Source: Saccharum officinarum
Taxonomy: Eukaryota; Streptophyta; Magnoliopsida; Poales; Poaceae
Length of the DNA stretch: 64,000 nucleotides
Direction: 5' to 3'
Assembly: GCA_020631735.1 (NCBI GenBank)
Contig: CM036162.1
Location: 96,017,666-96,081,665, forward strand
Both the position numbers and the translations under genes were made by a program. Shown here one piece after another: positions 32,598-43,089 of this stretch (the first letter of the stretch is position 1; every line of letters begins with the position of its first letter). A model generated the notes under the pieces. The model was given only the letters and a program-made list of their open reading frames with translations, searched no databases and was not told where the DNA came from.

Positions 32598-33940
32598 TTA
32601 AGGGTAAAAGCGAGGTAGCTGCTCGATGTTCCAGGCATTGGTGAATAATTTGCCGTTCTCGTTGGCCAGCTTGTAGGTTCCAGGCTTTAGCACCTCGGCG
32701 ACGATGAACGGGCCTTCCCATGGTGGCATGAGCTTGTGACGTCCTTTGTTGGATTGTTTTAGCCTTAGCACCAAATCTCTAACATTAATAGCTCGACCTC
32801 GGATGCGTCAGGAATGGTAACGCCGTAAAGCTTGCTGGTACTTAGCCGAGTGTAATAGCGCAACTTCTCGAGCCTCGTCTAATTGGTCTAGTGCTTCTTC
32901 ACGGGTGGTCTGATTTCCCTGCTCGTTGTAGGCTCTAATTCTAGGGGCGCCATACTCAAGATCCGTGGGGAGGATGGCCTCGGACCCATAGACCATAAAA
33001 ACTGGCGTAAAACCTGTAGTACGGCTTGGGTTGTCCTTAGACTCCAAATGACCGAAGGGAGCTTGGCGAGCCATTTTCTGCCGAATTTGTTCGGTCGGTT
33101 GAAGATCCTTGGCTTTAGGCCTTGAAGGATCATGCCATTCGCACGCTCCACTTGGCCATTTGTCTTTGGATGAGCAACTACTGACCAGTCCACACGAATG
33201 TGGTGGTCATCGCAAAACTCCAAGAATTTCTTGCTGGTGAACTACGTACCGTTGTCGGTGATAATAGAATTAGGAACCCTGAAGCGGTGGATGATATCCG
33301 TGAAGAATAATACCGCCTACTCAGATTTGATTTTGGCGATGGGGCGAGCCTCGATCCACTTGGAGAACTTGTCCACGGCTACGAGCAGGTGCATGTGGCC
33401 CCCAGGTGCCTTTTGTAAAGGTCCAACTAGGGTGAGACCCCACACAGCAAAGGGACATGTAATGGGAATTGTTTGGAGAGCTTGGGCTAAGAGATGCGTT
33501 TGTCATGCGTAGAATTAGCACCCTTCACAGGAGCGTACGATCTCGGTGGCATCGGCCACAACAGTTGGCCAGTAGAAGCCATGGCGGAATGCATTCCCGA
33601 CCAACGTTCGAGGCGCTGCGTGGTGGCCGCAAGCCCCCGAGTGTATTTCCCGAAGCAATTGCCTCCCATCCTCAAGGGGAATGCAACGCTATAGGATTCC
33701 TGAGGCGCTGCATTTGTATAGTTCCCTATCCAACAACACTAATGACTTGGCCCACCGAGCGAGTCGCCGTGCTTGCGTCTGATCTAGGGGGAGCACCCCC
33801 TGGATGAGACGCGGTAGATACGGGATCCACCAATCCGGTTCGTCGACATGGTCGATTTGTTCGTCTATTTCCATGACCTCGGGCTTGAGCGTCGAGGGAG
33901 GGTCAGATCCTTCAGGCGAATCCAACCCAAGTGTAGGCTC
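32598..33940 (-). pseudogene. integrase region of the first Tat element
   Basis: Minus-strand reading in several frames: linker with DEPDWWIPYLPRLIQG (33850s), the core with MHLLVAVDKFSKWIEARP (about 33390-33335), then DDHHIRVDWSVVAHPKTNGQ and GQVERANGMI, GFTPVFMVYGSEAI, and a C-terminal GPY/F-like end (PPWEGPFIVAEVLKPGTYKL) to TAA at 32598-32600. In-frame stops and frame changes (for example between 33000 and 33060) disable it. Integrase would join the cDNA to the host chromosome. Confidence 0.8.
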
Positions 33941-34029
33941 AAGCGGCTGGTTGCCTTTTCGCCCTGAATTCCTGTAGTCAACGAAGGGCTCATGGAGGTC
34001 ACTGGCGAAGACGTTTGGGGGAACCGTGG

Positions 34030-35844
34030 TTCAACCTGACGCAATCATTGCCAGTTCATCCATGACCTCGTTGTGCTTGCGCGTGATGTGGTTGAGCTCA
34101 AGGCCATCGAACCTCTCTTCTAGGCGTCAAACCGCTTTGCAATAAGCTTCCATCTTGGGATTGTGACAACTTGAATCGTTCATTACTTGGTCGATGATGA
34201 GTTGCGAGTCCCCTCGGATGTTGAGACGCTTGATCCCCAGCTCAACGGCGATGTGGAGGCCGTTGACAAGGTCCTCATACTATTCTATGTTGTTAGAGAC
34301 CGCGAAGTGGAGCCAGATCACGTAGCGCATGCGAACCCCGAGGGGAGAGATGAAAATGAGGCCAGCACCAACGCCAGTCTTCATTAGAGAACCATTGAAG
34401 TACATTGTCCAGCATTCGGCCTGGATTTGGGTCGGTGGTAATTGGGAGTCAGTCTAGTCGGCCAGGAAGTCAGCAAGGATCTATGACTCGATTGCCTTTC
34501 GGCGCGCATAGACGAAGCCGTCACCCATGAGCTCCACTACCCATTTGGCAATTCTTCCTGTCGCTTCTCGATTTTGGATCACCTCCCCCAGGGGGAAGGA
34601 TGAGATCACGGTCATCGGATGAGACTCAAAGTAGTGACGCAGCTTGCGCCGAGCCAAGACCACGGTGTAGAGCAGCTTTTAGATCTGTGGATACCGGGTC
34701 TTGGTTTCAGACAAGACTTCACTGATGAAGTAGACTGGCTGCTGGATCGGGAGCACATGCCTCTCCTCCTTTCGCTCGATGATGATGGCCGCGCTGACCA
34801 CCTGGTTGGTCGCCGTGACGTATAGCAAGAGGGGCTCCCTTTCTGATGGTGGCACGAGGATAGGAGCCTTAGAGAGCAGCGCTTTAGGCTTATTGAGAGC
34901 CTCCTAGGCCTCGGGAGTCTAGGAGAAGTGCTTAGATTTCTTGAGGAGGCGGTACAGGGGCAGACCCTTTTCGCCGAGGCGTGATATGAAGCGGCTAAGG
35001 GATGCGAGACAACCCATGAGCTTTTGTACCCCCTTCAAGTTTCGGATCGGCGCCATGTTAGCGATGGCCAATTTTTTTTCGAGTTGGCCTCGATGCCACG
35101 CTCGAAGACAACGAATCCTAAGAGCATGCCTTAGGGTACACCAAAGACACACTTCTCGGGGTTCAGTTTGATGTTTTTCCTTTTTTGACAACGGAATGCT
35201 GCGACTAGATCAGTGACGAGGTCACTGGCCTCTCTGGACTTGACAATGATATCATCCACGTACGCCTCAACAGTTCACCTGATGAGGTCCCCAAAAACCC
35301 CGAGCATACATTGCTGGTATGTGGCTCTCGCATTTTTTAGACCAAACGGCATGGTAACGTAGCAATACATGCCAAATGGAGTGATGAAAGAAGTCACGAG
35401 CTGGTCGGACTCTTTTATTTTTATTTGGTGATAGCCAGAGTATGCATCAAGAAAAGATAACAATTCACACCCCGTAGTGGAATCAACAATTTGATCGATT
35501 CGAGGTAATGGAAAAGGGTGCTTTGGACATGCCTTGTTTAGACTAGTATAATCTACACACATTCTCCACTTCCCACTCTTCTTCTTAACAAACACAGGGT
35601 TAGCCAACCACTCAGGATGGAATACCTCCTTGATGAATCCAGCCGCCAAAAGTTTGTGCACTTCCTCCCCGATGGCTTGACGCTTTTCTTCATCGAATCG
35701 GCGTAGACGCTGCTTCGCTGGTTTGGAGCTGACTCAGATGTCTAGGGAGTGCTCGATGACCTCCCTCAGGATGCCTGGCATGTCCGAGGGACTCCATGTA
35801 AATATGTCTGCATTTGCACGGAGGAAGTCGACGAGCATGACTTC
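34030..35844 (-). pseudogene. reverse transcriptase, RNase H and archaeal-type RNase H of the first Tat element
   Basis: 35661-35275 holds RT motifs FIKEVFHPEWLANPVFVKKK, MCVDYTSLNKACPKHPFPLP, SFLDAYSGYHQIKI and YCYVTMPFGLKNA; the catalytic YVDD lies just beyond a stop, at about 35265-35250. 35191-34919 is the thumb/connection (GCLASLSRFISRLGEKGLPL). 34663-34481 belongs to RNase H (LRHYFESHPMTVISSFPLGE). The second RNase H lies at about 34405-34040 (GVGAGLIF, GDSQLIIDQV). Stops occur at several points. The second RNase H identifies the Tat lineage. Confidence 0.85.
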
Positions 35845-36813
35845 CTATTTTGGGTCGAGCGCCGCGCTGACCTTGAGCACCTTGCCGTCGGGGTAACTAG
35901 GGCTGAGCGGGATGAGTTTGACTTCTTCCATCGTCTCGAAGCTACTGGCATGACACTTGGGGTCGGGGATCTCCTTGGAGAGCCCCTCCAAATCAGCAGC
36001 CAAGGCTTCTGACTCGAAGAGGGCCTTGGCGTACTCGGTGCAGGCTACGTCGCATTTGTAGGCGTGTTTGTATGCTGAGCCAATGGTGATGACGCCGTTG
36101 GGGCCGGGCATCTTCATCTTGAGGTAGGTGTAGTTGGGAACGATAATGAATTTGGCATAGCATGGTCATCCCAGAATGGCATGGTAGGTCCCACGGAACC
36201 CAACAACCTCGAAGGTGAGGGTTTCCCTTCGGAAGTTGAAAGAAGTCCCAAAGCAGACGGGTAGATTGATCTGACTAAGAGGGGTGGCATGATGTCCTGG
36301 CACGACACCGTGGAACGGCGCTGCGTTGGCTCGCAGCCAAGACCTATCGATCCCCATGAGGTTGAGAGTCTCGGTGTACAAGATGTTAAGGCCACTGCCT
36401 CCGCCCATCAGGACTTTAGTGAGCCGGGCATTGCCAATGACGGTGTCGACGATAAGCAGGTAGTGTCCTGGGTTCGAGATGTACTCTGGGTGGTCATCTT
36501 GGCCAAACGTGATGGCTTCCTCGAACCAATCAAGAAACGACAGGGTCGCAGGCTCCGTCGCATAGACCTCTCGGTGTTCGCACTTTCTTTGGCGTGTTGT
36601 GAGTTGCGCCGAATGACCGCCGAAGATCATGAAGCAGTTCTTCACTTCAGAGAACCCTTCGTCTTTGCCATCGCCCTCCTGGGCGTATGTTGCTTTCTTC
36701 TCGGCATCGTCCTTGGGCTGACCGCCCCGCGAGAAGTAGCGCCGCATCATGGTGCATTCTTCAAGGGTGTGTTTCGTCGGTCCCTTGTGATAGGGGCATG
36801 GCATCTTGAGCAT
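35845..36813 (-). pseudogene. zinc knuckle and aspartic protease of the first Tat element, catalytic Asp changed
   Basis: The frame opens with CPYHKGPTKHTLEEC, a CxxH..H..C zinc-knuckle-like motif, and ends in GFRGTYHAILG; a second frame (36117-35845) continues with MKMPGPNGVITIGSAY to a TAG at the protease-RT junction. The retropepsin active site reads KVLMGGGSGLNILY where the second element in this window has KVLMDGGSSLNIIY. The aspartate needed for catalysis is therefore glycine here (single A to G change in the codon), so the protease would be inactive. Confidence 0.82.
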
Positions 36814-38900
36814 CTCGTCGAAAACCCCCAGGGCCCCGAAGGGGGGCCTCAGGGGTTTTTACGTTCTGCAGTGGTGACGAGGGCGTCCTTCTGGTTCCAC
36901 TGCTTCCCCAACTTTCCTTTTTTCTTCTTCTTCTTCTGGTCACGGGAGGCGGAGTCTTCGATGGTGTCCTCTTTCTGCTTTCCCTTGGCGTCGGGTAAGA
37001 TGGCTCCGACTTCCTCTTCGCCCGTGGCGAAGTTGGTAGCGATATACAGGAGCTCGCTTGCCTTGGTAGGAGACTTGCGGCCCAACTCGTGGACTAGCTC
37101 CCTGCATGTGGTGTCAGCAATGAACGCCCCAATGACATCCGCATCGGTGACATTGGGAAGCTCGGTGCATTGCTTGGAAAAGCATCGAATGAACTCACGC
37201 AGAGTCTCATCTGGATTCTGGCGGCAACTTCTAAGGTCCTAGGTATTCCTAGGACGCACATATGTGCCCTGGAAGTTCCCTACAAAGACCCTGACCAAGT
37301 CGGCCCAATCATGAATTTGCCATGGTGGAAGGTGTTCTTGCCAAGCTCTTGCTGAGTCGGCCAGGAGTAGCGAAAGGTTGCAAACGATGAGCAGGTCATC
37401 ATCCGCGCCACCCAGCTAACAAACTAGGCGGTAGTTAGCAAACCACATGTCAGGGTTCATTTCCCCAAAGTATTTGATGATGTTGGCCGGTTGACGAAAC
37501 TGGGCCGGGAATCGGGCCCTCCGGATGGCCTCGCTGAAGAAGCGAGGGCCCGGAGGTTCAGGTGAAGGGCTCCTATCCTCCTCACTATCGTACCGTCTGC
37601 CTCGGCGCGGGTGATAACCGCGTGCGGCGCCATCATCCTTCTGGTGGCGGCGCACATCGAGAATGACCTGTGCGTCAGGGTCGTCACCAAGATGGGCGCG
37701 TACTGATGGAGCCTTGTTACGTTCTGGCGCCCCTCGTGGTTTAGGATGAACTAAGGGTTCCCTTTCTTATTGAGAGGGTGCCATGGAGGGCTTGGCCTCG
37801 GGCTCGTGTCGTTGAGACGCAGAGCTCTTGGCCTGCTGCACCGCAGCACACTCAAGGAGCCCACGAAGCTCGTCGCGGACTTGTTGTCCCTCCACGGTGG
37901 ATGGCGCTGGCATTGTTCGGAGGAGGATAGCCGCTGCAGCAACATTCTAACTAGCCCTAGCGAAGGGAGGGGGTTGTTCACCCCCCTCATCGTTGTTGAT
38001 GCGACAGTAGACATCGCGGGCCCTGTGTCGGGCTAATCCGCCGTCTCCCCGACCTGAGCGTTCTCGCTCGAGGGTGGCCCTGAGGTGCACTAGCTACCGG
38101 CGGTCCTCTTCGATCTTGGCCTCAAGTTCGTGAAGCTACTCGAGCTCGGCTCATTGAGACCCCTCGGGGGCTGACACTGTGGCTCGCCCCCCGCGGGGGG
38201 CCCGTGGGAAACACCTGTTGTCACAGAGCGTGGGTGCCCTGCTCTATGAGGGTGGCATCCCCTGGTGCTATCTCCTCAACCTCCACGTGAAAGCATTCAC
38301 GTGAGGGGTCGTAGTTGTCCTCCTCTGACGCGCGGTAGCCGATGGGGCAGTCGTCCACGGTCATAAACTGGCGTAGATTCTTTGACCTATGGAGCCCAGA
38401 GGAGTCTACTCTGGCCCACCCATCACTGTCCTCTGAGGAGATAGTGGTGGATGGTACCGACGTGGTCGTGGAGAGCTCGAAGGGGGCGCGTAGATGATGC
38501 TCGGGAAGCCCCATGTAGGAGTTCATGGTGGGGTGCATCGAGCGGGAGTAGCCCATGGCGGCACTGCTGAGTCCATAGGGAAATAATGACGGAGCTGTTG
38601 CGGATCCTCCAATCGCCCGCATGGACCCCACAAAGCATGACGATCCCCCGGAGCGTCATCCCGCCAACATGCCCTGTGCCAACGATGAACTTGGGGAGTC
38701 ACCCTCGATCCCTGAGCAAGAGCGGGGGTTCTTTCAGACCCACCGCATGCGACGAGCGCGATGAGAATGGTGACCATGATGGCCTGGCTATCTCCCACGC
38801 TTCTGATAGCGCGGGGAAAAGTTGTTGTTGGACAAAGCTCTGGGTGGGAGGAGGACCATGTCGTAGGCGTAACCCAAAGACGTGAACTCCAAGCTCCCGA
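36814..38900 (-). pseudogene. gag region of the first Tat element
   Basis: Several minus-strand frames: 38631-38221 (N-terminal segment with GLPEHHLRAPFEL, and the acidic DPSRECFHVEV also seen in the second element), 37655-37416 (DRSPSPEPPGPRFFSEAIRR, then NPDMWFANYRLVC of the gag capsid-like core) and 37085-36849 (ATGEEEVGAILPDAKGKQ, Lys-rich tail). Stops and frame changes separate them. Gag would form the particle around the RNA. Confidence 0.75.
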
Positions 38901-38969
38901 ACCAGATCACCGTTCCGAGAGGAAGCGGAGCTGCCATCCGAGACTCTTAAGGAATGGCGGTTGTGACGC

Positions 38970-38997
38970 GCAAACGGCCCCTACTTGGCACGCCAAC
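38970..38997 (-). other. primer-binding region of the first Tat element
   Basis: Directly inside the 5' LTR, the minus strand reads GTTGGCGTGCCAAGTAGGGG. The same position in the second element reads GTTGGCGCGCCAGGTAGGGG. The conserved place and sequence mark it as the primer-binding site; I do not name the tRNA. Confidence 0.6.
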
Positions 38998-40249
38998 TGT
39001 CGGTGTAGGAAACGGCGGTCCTAGCACCAACGAGTAATGAGTGTTTGCGCGTCGGGAATCCGGATGGTGTGCAAGATGGACACAGACGATTTATACTAGT
39101 TCAGGCCGAGAAATGCCCTACGTCCAGTGAGGGGGGAGAGTTATGTATTATCTTGCACCAAAGTGCTTGTAGTAGGGGTTACAAGCGGTCGTGAGAGAGG
39201 AAGGAGCTCCCAAGTCTCACGGCGTGAGTGGTGAAAGTGGTGGTGGTGGTATGTGTGACTCTACTGGTTCCTTCGCAAGGTCCAGGAGAGTAGCCTACTC
39301 ATGTCTTGCGTTGTGTTGCTATAGTGGTTCAGTTGAGTTGTGATTAATCCGGTCCTCTCTCGAATGATCCCTGCACGCTCCTTTTATAGTCTCAAGGAGG
39401 TGCAGGGTTACATGATATTGGTGTATTGTATGTCCTTGCCGGTGGTGGAGCCTGGAAGCCTCGGAAGGGCCTTATGTGGTGGCGGCGTGGTCTGTACTGT
39501 AGAGGCATGGCGTTGGTACTTCTGGTACTGCTGCTACGTGATCTGGTATGTGTGCCACTGCTGAAGGAGTGGTCTCTGTCTTTTGGCACTGTAGCGATGT
39601 GCTTTGTCATACCTGGTCATGTACCCGGCGTGGCGTATTTGTCCTTGTAGTATGACCCGGCGTAGAGGGCTGAGGCCTCGGAGGCGGAAAATGTGGTGCG
39701 ATCTTATCCGATCGTGGGAACAGTGGCCTAGAGCAGTTGCTCCGTACACTGCGTATGCACGAATCATGCGTATAGTGCCAGTATGGGTGGCAGAGTGGTC
39801 AGCGGTTCTTCCCCATGCCTGTTACAGGCGAAGGCGTGGTGATTTGACCCCGGTCATTCCCGGCCTGTTCGGTTGGTCAGACGTGAGAACGTGGGTGACA
39901 TCACAGGGGGTCTCGAGCGCGCCAATGGGGGAGCGGCGTTAGAGGCCGGTCTCGGGTGAGTCGGAGACGGACAATGCCGCATGTGTGGCTCGGGTGAGGC
40001 GGTGATGTTTCTGGGGGTCAGCCTGTGTCCGAGACCTCAGAGCGGAGGCCTCGGGCGAACCGGAGGTATTCCGAGACCCCTCTGAGTGGGGTCTCGGAAG
40101 AAGTGGGGATATGGGCTGGCTTGCTCACGCGTCTTGCTGGAGGCCCAGCAAGGGAGAGTTTTAGCCCGTTTCTCCTTTGTTGATCTATTCACTTAAATGG
40201 GGGTGATTTTCCATCACAATTTGGGTACCCCTAATTGTGGCACCCGACA
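38998..40249 (-). repeat. 5' LTR of the first Tat element
   Basis: In plus orientation it begins tgtcggtgtaggaaacgg and ends gtggcacccgaca, 1252 bp. On the minus strand it starts TGTCGGGTGCCACAATTAGG. Apart from the 219-bp segment absent from the partner, the two LTRs differ by scattered substitutions only. Confidence 0.9.
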
Positions 40250-40254
40250 GGGTT

Positions 40255-40740
40255 GAAGTGCGACTAAGCATGTAGGACGTTGGCTCGACGTCAAAGGTAG
40301 CGCAATTCAGAGTGCGACTATGCATTACTATATGTGTTCGCATGTACGTCAGGACTACTTTTCAGCACTATTTTTCAATTATGGAACAGTATTTTGCTTT
40401 CATAAAATTTCAACATAAGTCAAATTTCAGCATAAGCGAACACATATGAAGAAGCCGGAAGCAGGCTCCGTATGAAAGTAAAAGAAGAGGCAAGCCCTCC
40501 CTAAAATTCGGGGCTGGATCCACCACTGACCGTATTCATAGGAATACCAAACTGACTAATTGCTCGTACTGTGTGAATTTCATTGTGTTAGCTTAAAAAT
40601 TGGGCAAATGCATAAATGTCAACTTTTTTTATTTCTAGACTAACAATATGTATTAGTATCAGACTTTTTTTTTTCTTCTTCTCGTGTAATCCCTGCCATG
40701 GTGTCACTGATCAGCGGCAATCTATCAAAAACCCTGTTGG
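40255..40740. other. intergenic, holds copy 1 of a 170-bp direct repeat (40269-40441)
   Basis: From catgtaggacgttggctcga to tttcagcataagcgaacac the sequence recurs at 43565-43750. The second half of the unit resembles a diverged end of the ggcccgttcgg MITE family. Nothing else is recognised. Confidence 0.6.
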
Positions 40741-40742
40741 GC

Positions 40743-41760
40743 GAGCATCTCCAAGAGTTTGACATATTTTGTTCCCTAAAACATGGTGTTTGCTAACTTC
40801 CAAATAATTACGGAGAGAGAAAAAACGAGATAATCTCCGATAATACCCATTATTGACTTTTAAAATATCAGATTTGTGGACCGACACACTAATCGTGAGT
40901 GGTTTTTGTTTCCCCGCCGCACGCCTTCACTTATCCCCGCCGACGAGGTGACCGACGATGGATTGGCTGGTCACCGATTCGATGGTCAGGTGGTGTGGTC
41001 TACTGGGCTTGTACATTTTTGTGACCAGACTACCAGAGAGTGATCGACGAGGTGTGAACTGTAGTTTCAGATTTCAGAGCGCGCAGGCCAAGCCAAACTG
41101 CCGCCGCCGCCGTGAAGCCAAGCCAAACCGTGTAAGCAGCCATGGAAGGATCCGCCACCGCGCCGCTCCGCAAGCGCGTCTGCATCATCGGGAGCGACCC
41201 CGCAGCGCACACGGCAGCCATCTACGCGGCCCGCGCGGAGCTCAAGCTCGTGCTCTTCGAGGGCTGGATGGCCAACGACATCGCCGCGGGCGGGCAGCTC
41301 ACCACCACCACCGACGTCGAGAACTTCCCGGGATTTCTCAACGGCATCACGGGCGCCGACCTCATGGACAACTACCGCGCGCAGCCCCTGTGGTTTGGCT
41401 TCAACATCCTCTCCGAGACCGTCACCGCCGTCGACTTTTCGGCCCGCCCCTTCCGTGTCACTGCCGACTCCACAACCGTCCTCGCCGATGCGGTCATCAT
41501 TGCCACGGGCGGCGTCGAAGATCCTTTCCCCTGGACGGTGGCGCGAAGGAGACGACGCGCACGCGGGAAGGAGGAGGCGGTGCTGGGAAGGGCCATGCGC
41601 GCGATTCCACTTCACGTATTTTTAAGCACGAAGAAGGCCGGTTTGCCAAGTGCGGAAAGATGGAGAAGTAACATGGGGAACTTTTGGGATGAGTTTTTCT
41701 CCTTTTTTTCAAAAACACATGAATGAAGAAGGGATATGTCAAACTCTTGAAGATGCTCGC
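40743..41760. mobile_element. inverted-repeat-bounded element carrying a reductase gene fragment
   Basis: The left end gcgagcatctccaagagttt and, read on the other strand, the right end gcgagcatcttcaagagttt match over about 27 bases (one difference, then gacatat in both). GAGCATCTCCAA-type ends are widespread among grass MULE-like elements. Between them lies a GC-rich fragment of a thioredoxin reductase gene. I did not find a convincing 8-11 bp target duplication, so Pack-MULE status is a proposal. Confidence 0.5.
41142..41530 (+). pseudogene. NADPH-thioredoxin reductase, N-terminal fragment
   Basis: From ATG 41142 the product has the FAD-binding start [20 protein letters not shown], then [46 protein letters not shown] and DAVIIATGG, clear hallmarks of plant NTRA/NTRB-type reductases. 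The similarity stops there, at about residue 130 of a protein that normally has about 330, so the CxxC redox centre and the NADPH domain are absent. The dinucleotide motif reads GSDPA where GSGPA is expected. The open frame runs on to 41726 in unrelated Arg-rich sequence. It is a captured or stranded fragment, not a working reductase. Confidence 0.85.
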
Positions 41761-41769
41761 ATCCACAAA

Positions 41770-42420
41770 ACGAACGAACAATAACACAGGAGATATCAAA
41801 TGAGGGCGAGCTAGACAAAAACCCAAGAACGGATAGGAGGTTCCGTAGGTTGTCTTCCGATTTTGGCTGCTGATTTTGCTGGCTGATTTGTTATGATACT
41901 GTTCCGGCCGCTCATGTTTGTGAAGCTCATGGCATAGTTTCTAGTTTTTTCTTTTTTACAAACATAGACACATATACACGTACACACGCACGCTCTAGTC
42001 TTGATTCTTTGTATTTTGTGCTCTCTCCCTTATGGGGCTGGTCAGGCTCGTACCGTAGTGTTGGCCCAATTCGTAACAGGCCGCGGCCCTGCTTATCTTG
42101 GTGCAGCATCACCCAGACACTGCCACGGCGACGAGCGCACACACCCCACCCCACTCTGCCTCCCGGTGGGCCCACACGCCGGTGACACGAGCCATGAGGT
42201 CAGACAAACGGTTGGAAGCGAGGTAACCAGTTGGCAGCACACACGACGTTATACATAACATGAATATCGATGGCATGGCATTCTCCATAGGCACACCTCT
42301 CTCACACACACACAGTTAATTCACACGACTATGCACACTCGTCGTGCTCGATCGTTTTATTCATGATATGTAATCCGTCTAGCTCGCAACAATCACACAC
42401 TCTGGTCACGGGCGATGAGG
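41770..42420. other. intergenic, downstream flank of the plantacyanin gene
   Basis: No gene recognised. 42035-42080 (ggtcaggctcgtaccgtagt...) recurs at 46575-46615. The last 100 bases are presumably the 3' untranslated region of the plantacyanin gene. Confidence 0.35.
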
Positions 42421-42428
42421 ATCGGAAT

Positions 42429-42939
42429 TCATGCGGCAGTGACGGCGATCTTCATGCCGGACTGGCAGTGGCCGGGGATGCTGCAGATGAAGTAGTTGGT
42501 GCCGCGGGCGAGCGTGACGCGGTCGTTGCCGGACTTGCACACCCTGGCGCCCTGCGGTGCGCTGCACCCCTTGTACCCCGCCGCGTTCACCGCCACCACG
42601 TTGTGCGCCATCGAGTCATACTTGAACACTGCACATATGTACATTCACCCTCAAAATAATTCTTTCCACATATTCCAAATCGGGTAACCATGATTAATAA
42701 AATAAAATAAAATAAAATAAAATAAGCATGCATGCGTTCGACGAGGCTCACCTAGGACATCGCCGGCCTTGAAACGCTTGCCGTTGGTCCAGGTCTTGCT
42801 GTTGATTGTTGAAGGTCCAGCCGCCACGGTCGCCGACGGTGAAAACCGCCGCCTGCGCGGCATGGCTATGGAGGAGCACGTAGAGGAGGAGGAGGAGGAG
42901 CCCCAGGACCACAGCGCCACTGCCTCTTCCCTGCGCCAT
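42429..42939 (-). pseudogene. plantacyanin (basic blue copper protein), two exons, one-base insertion
   Basis: Exon 1 runs 42939-42752 and exon 2 runs 42628-42429 on the minus strand; donor gtgagcc and acceptor tgtgcag join in phase. The product starts MAQGRGSG, then a Leu-rich signal peptide, then FTVGDRGGWTF. Here the frame slips: one extra base near 42807 moves the rest (SKTWTNGKRFKAGDVL) to another frame, which then joins correctly to exon 2 (VFKYDSMAHNVVAVNAAGY, GTNYFICSIPGHCQSGMKI). The copper ligands His, Cys, His and Met are all present, as are the two disulfide cysteines. Length without the slip is about 125 residues, normal for the family. Plantacyanins are secreted electron-transfer proteins linked to pollen tube guidance and stress. 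With everything else intact, the slip is either a very recent mutation or a sequence error. Confidence 0.82.
42693..42725. repeat. (AATAA)n pentanucleotide microsatellite in the plantacyanin intron
   Basis: About six copies of aataa/aaaat in tandem (taataaaataaaataaaata...), within the single intron of the plantacyanin gene. Confidence 0.85.
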
Positions 42940-43079
42940 TGCTATACTATACCCACGGCTCACCTGATGGGAACGTTGTTCAGACACAGCACATAAGGCA
43001 AATTAAGCAGGGAGAAGAAGATTGAGTGAGTGGCAGTGGCCTGACTGGTCGTTGGCATGGCCGCCGGGGAGGGACCGGT

Positions 43080-43085
43080 TTTATA
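43080..43085 (-). promoter_or_regulatory. TATA box of the plantacyanin gene
   Basis: On the minus strand CCTATAAAACC lies about 140 bases before the start codon, in a GC-rich promoter. Confidence 0.5.
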
Positions 43086-43089
43086 GGCG

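Larger units (their letters stand above)
23423..40249 (-). mobile_element. Ty3/gypsy Tat-lineage LTR retrotransposon, 16.8 kb, TSD GGGTT
   Basis: Two long terminal repeats (23423-24455 and 38998-40249) enclose the element, with GGGTT immediately outside each (23418-23422 and 40250-40254). gag, protease, RT, RNase H, a second archaeal-type RNase H and integrase are read on the minus strand between 38.9 and 32.6 kb. A separate gene-like region is read on the plus strand between 25.4 and 32.0 kb, that is, antisense and downstream of pol. The dual RNase H and the extra antisense ORF are marks of the Tat group (Grande, RIRE2 and relatives). All coding regions carry stops and frame changes, so this copy cannot move on its own. 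Confidence 0.9.

Noticed and set aside
36289..37242. 317-aa plus-strand frame in the first Tat element
   Set aside because: Lies antisense to clear gag and protease motifs on the minus strand and shows no domain of its own.
41531..41726. Extension of the thioredoxin reductase frame to 194 aa
   Set aside because: Beyond about 41530 the sequence no longer resembles a reductase. It is Arg-rich read-through into unrelated DNA.
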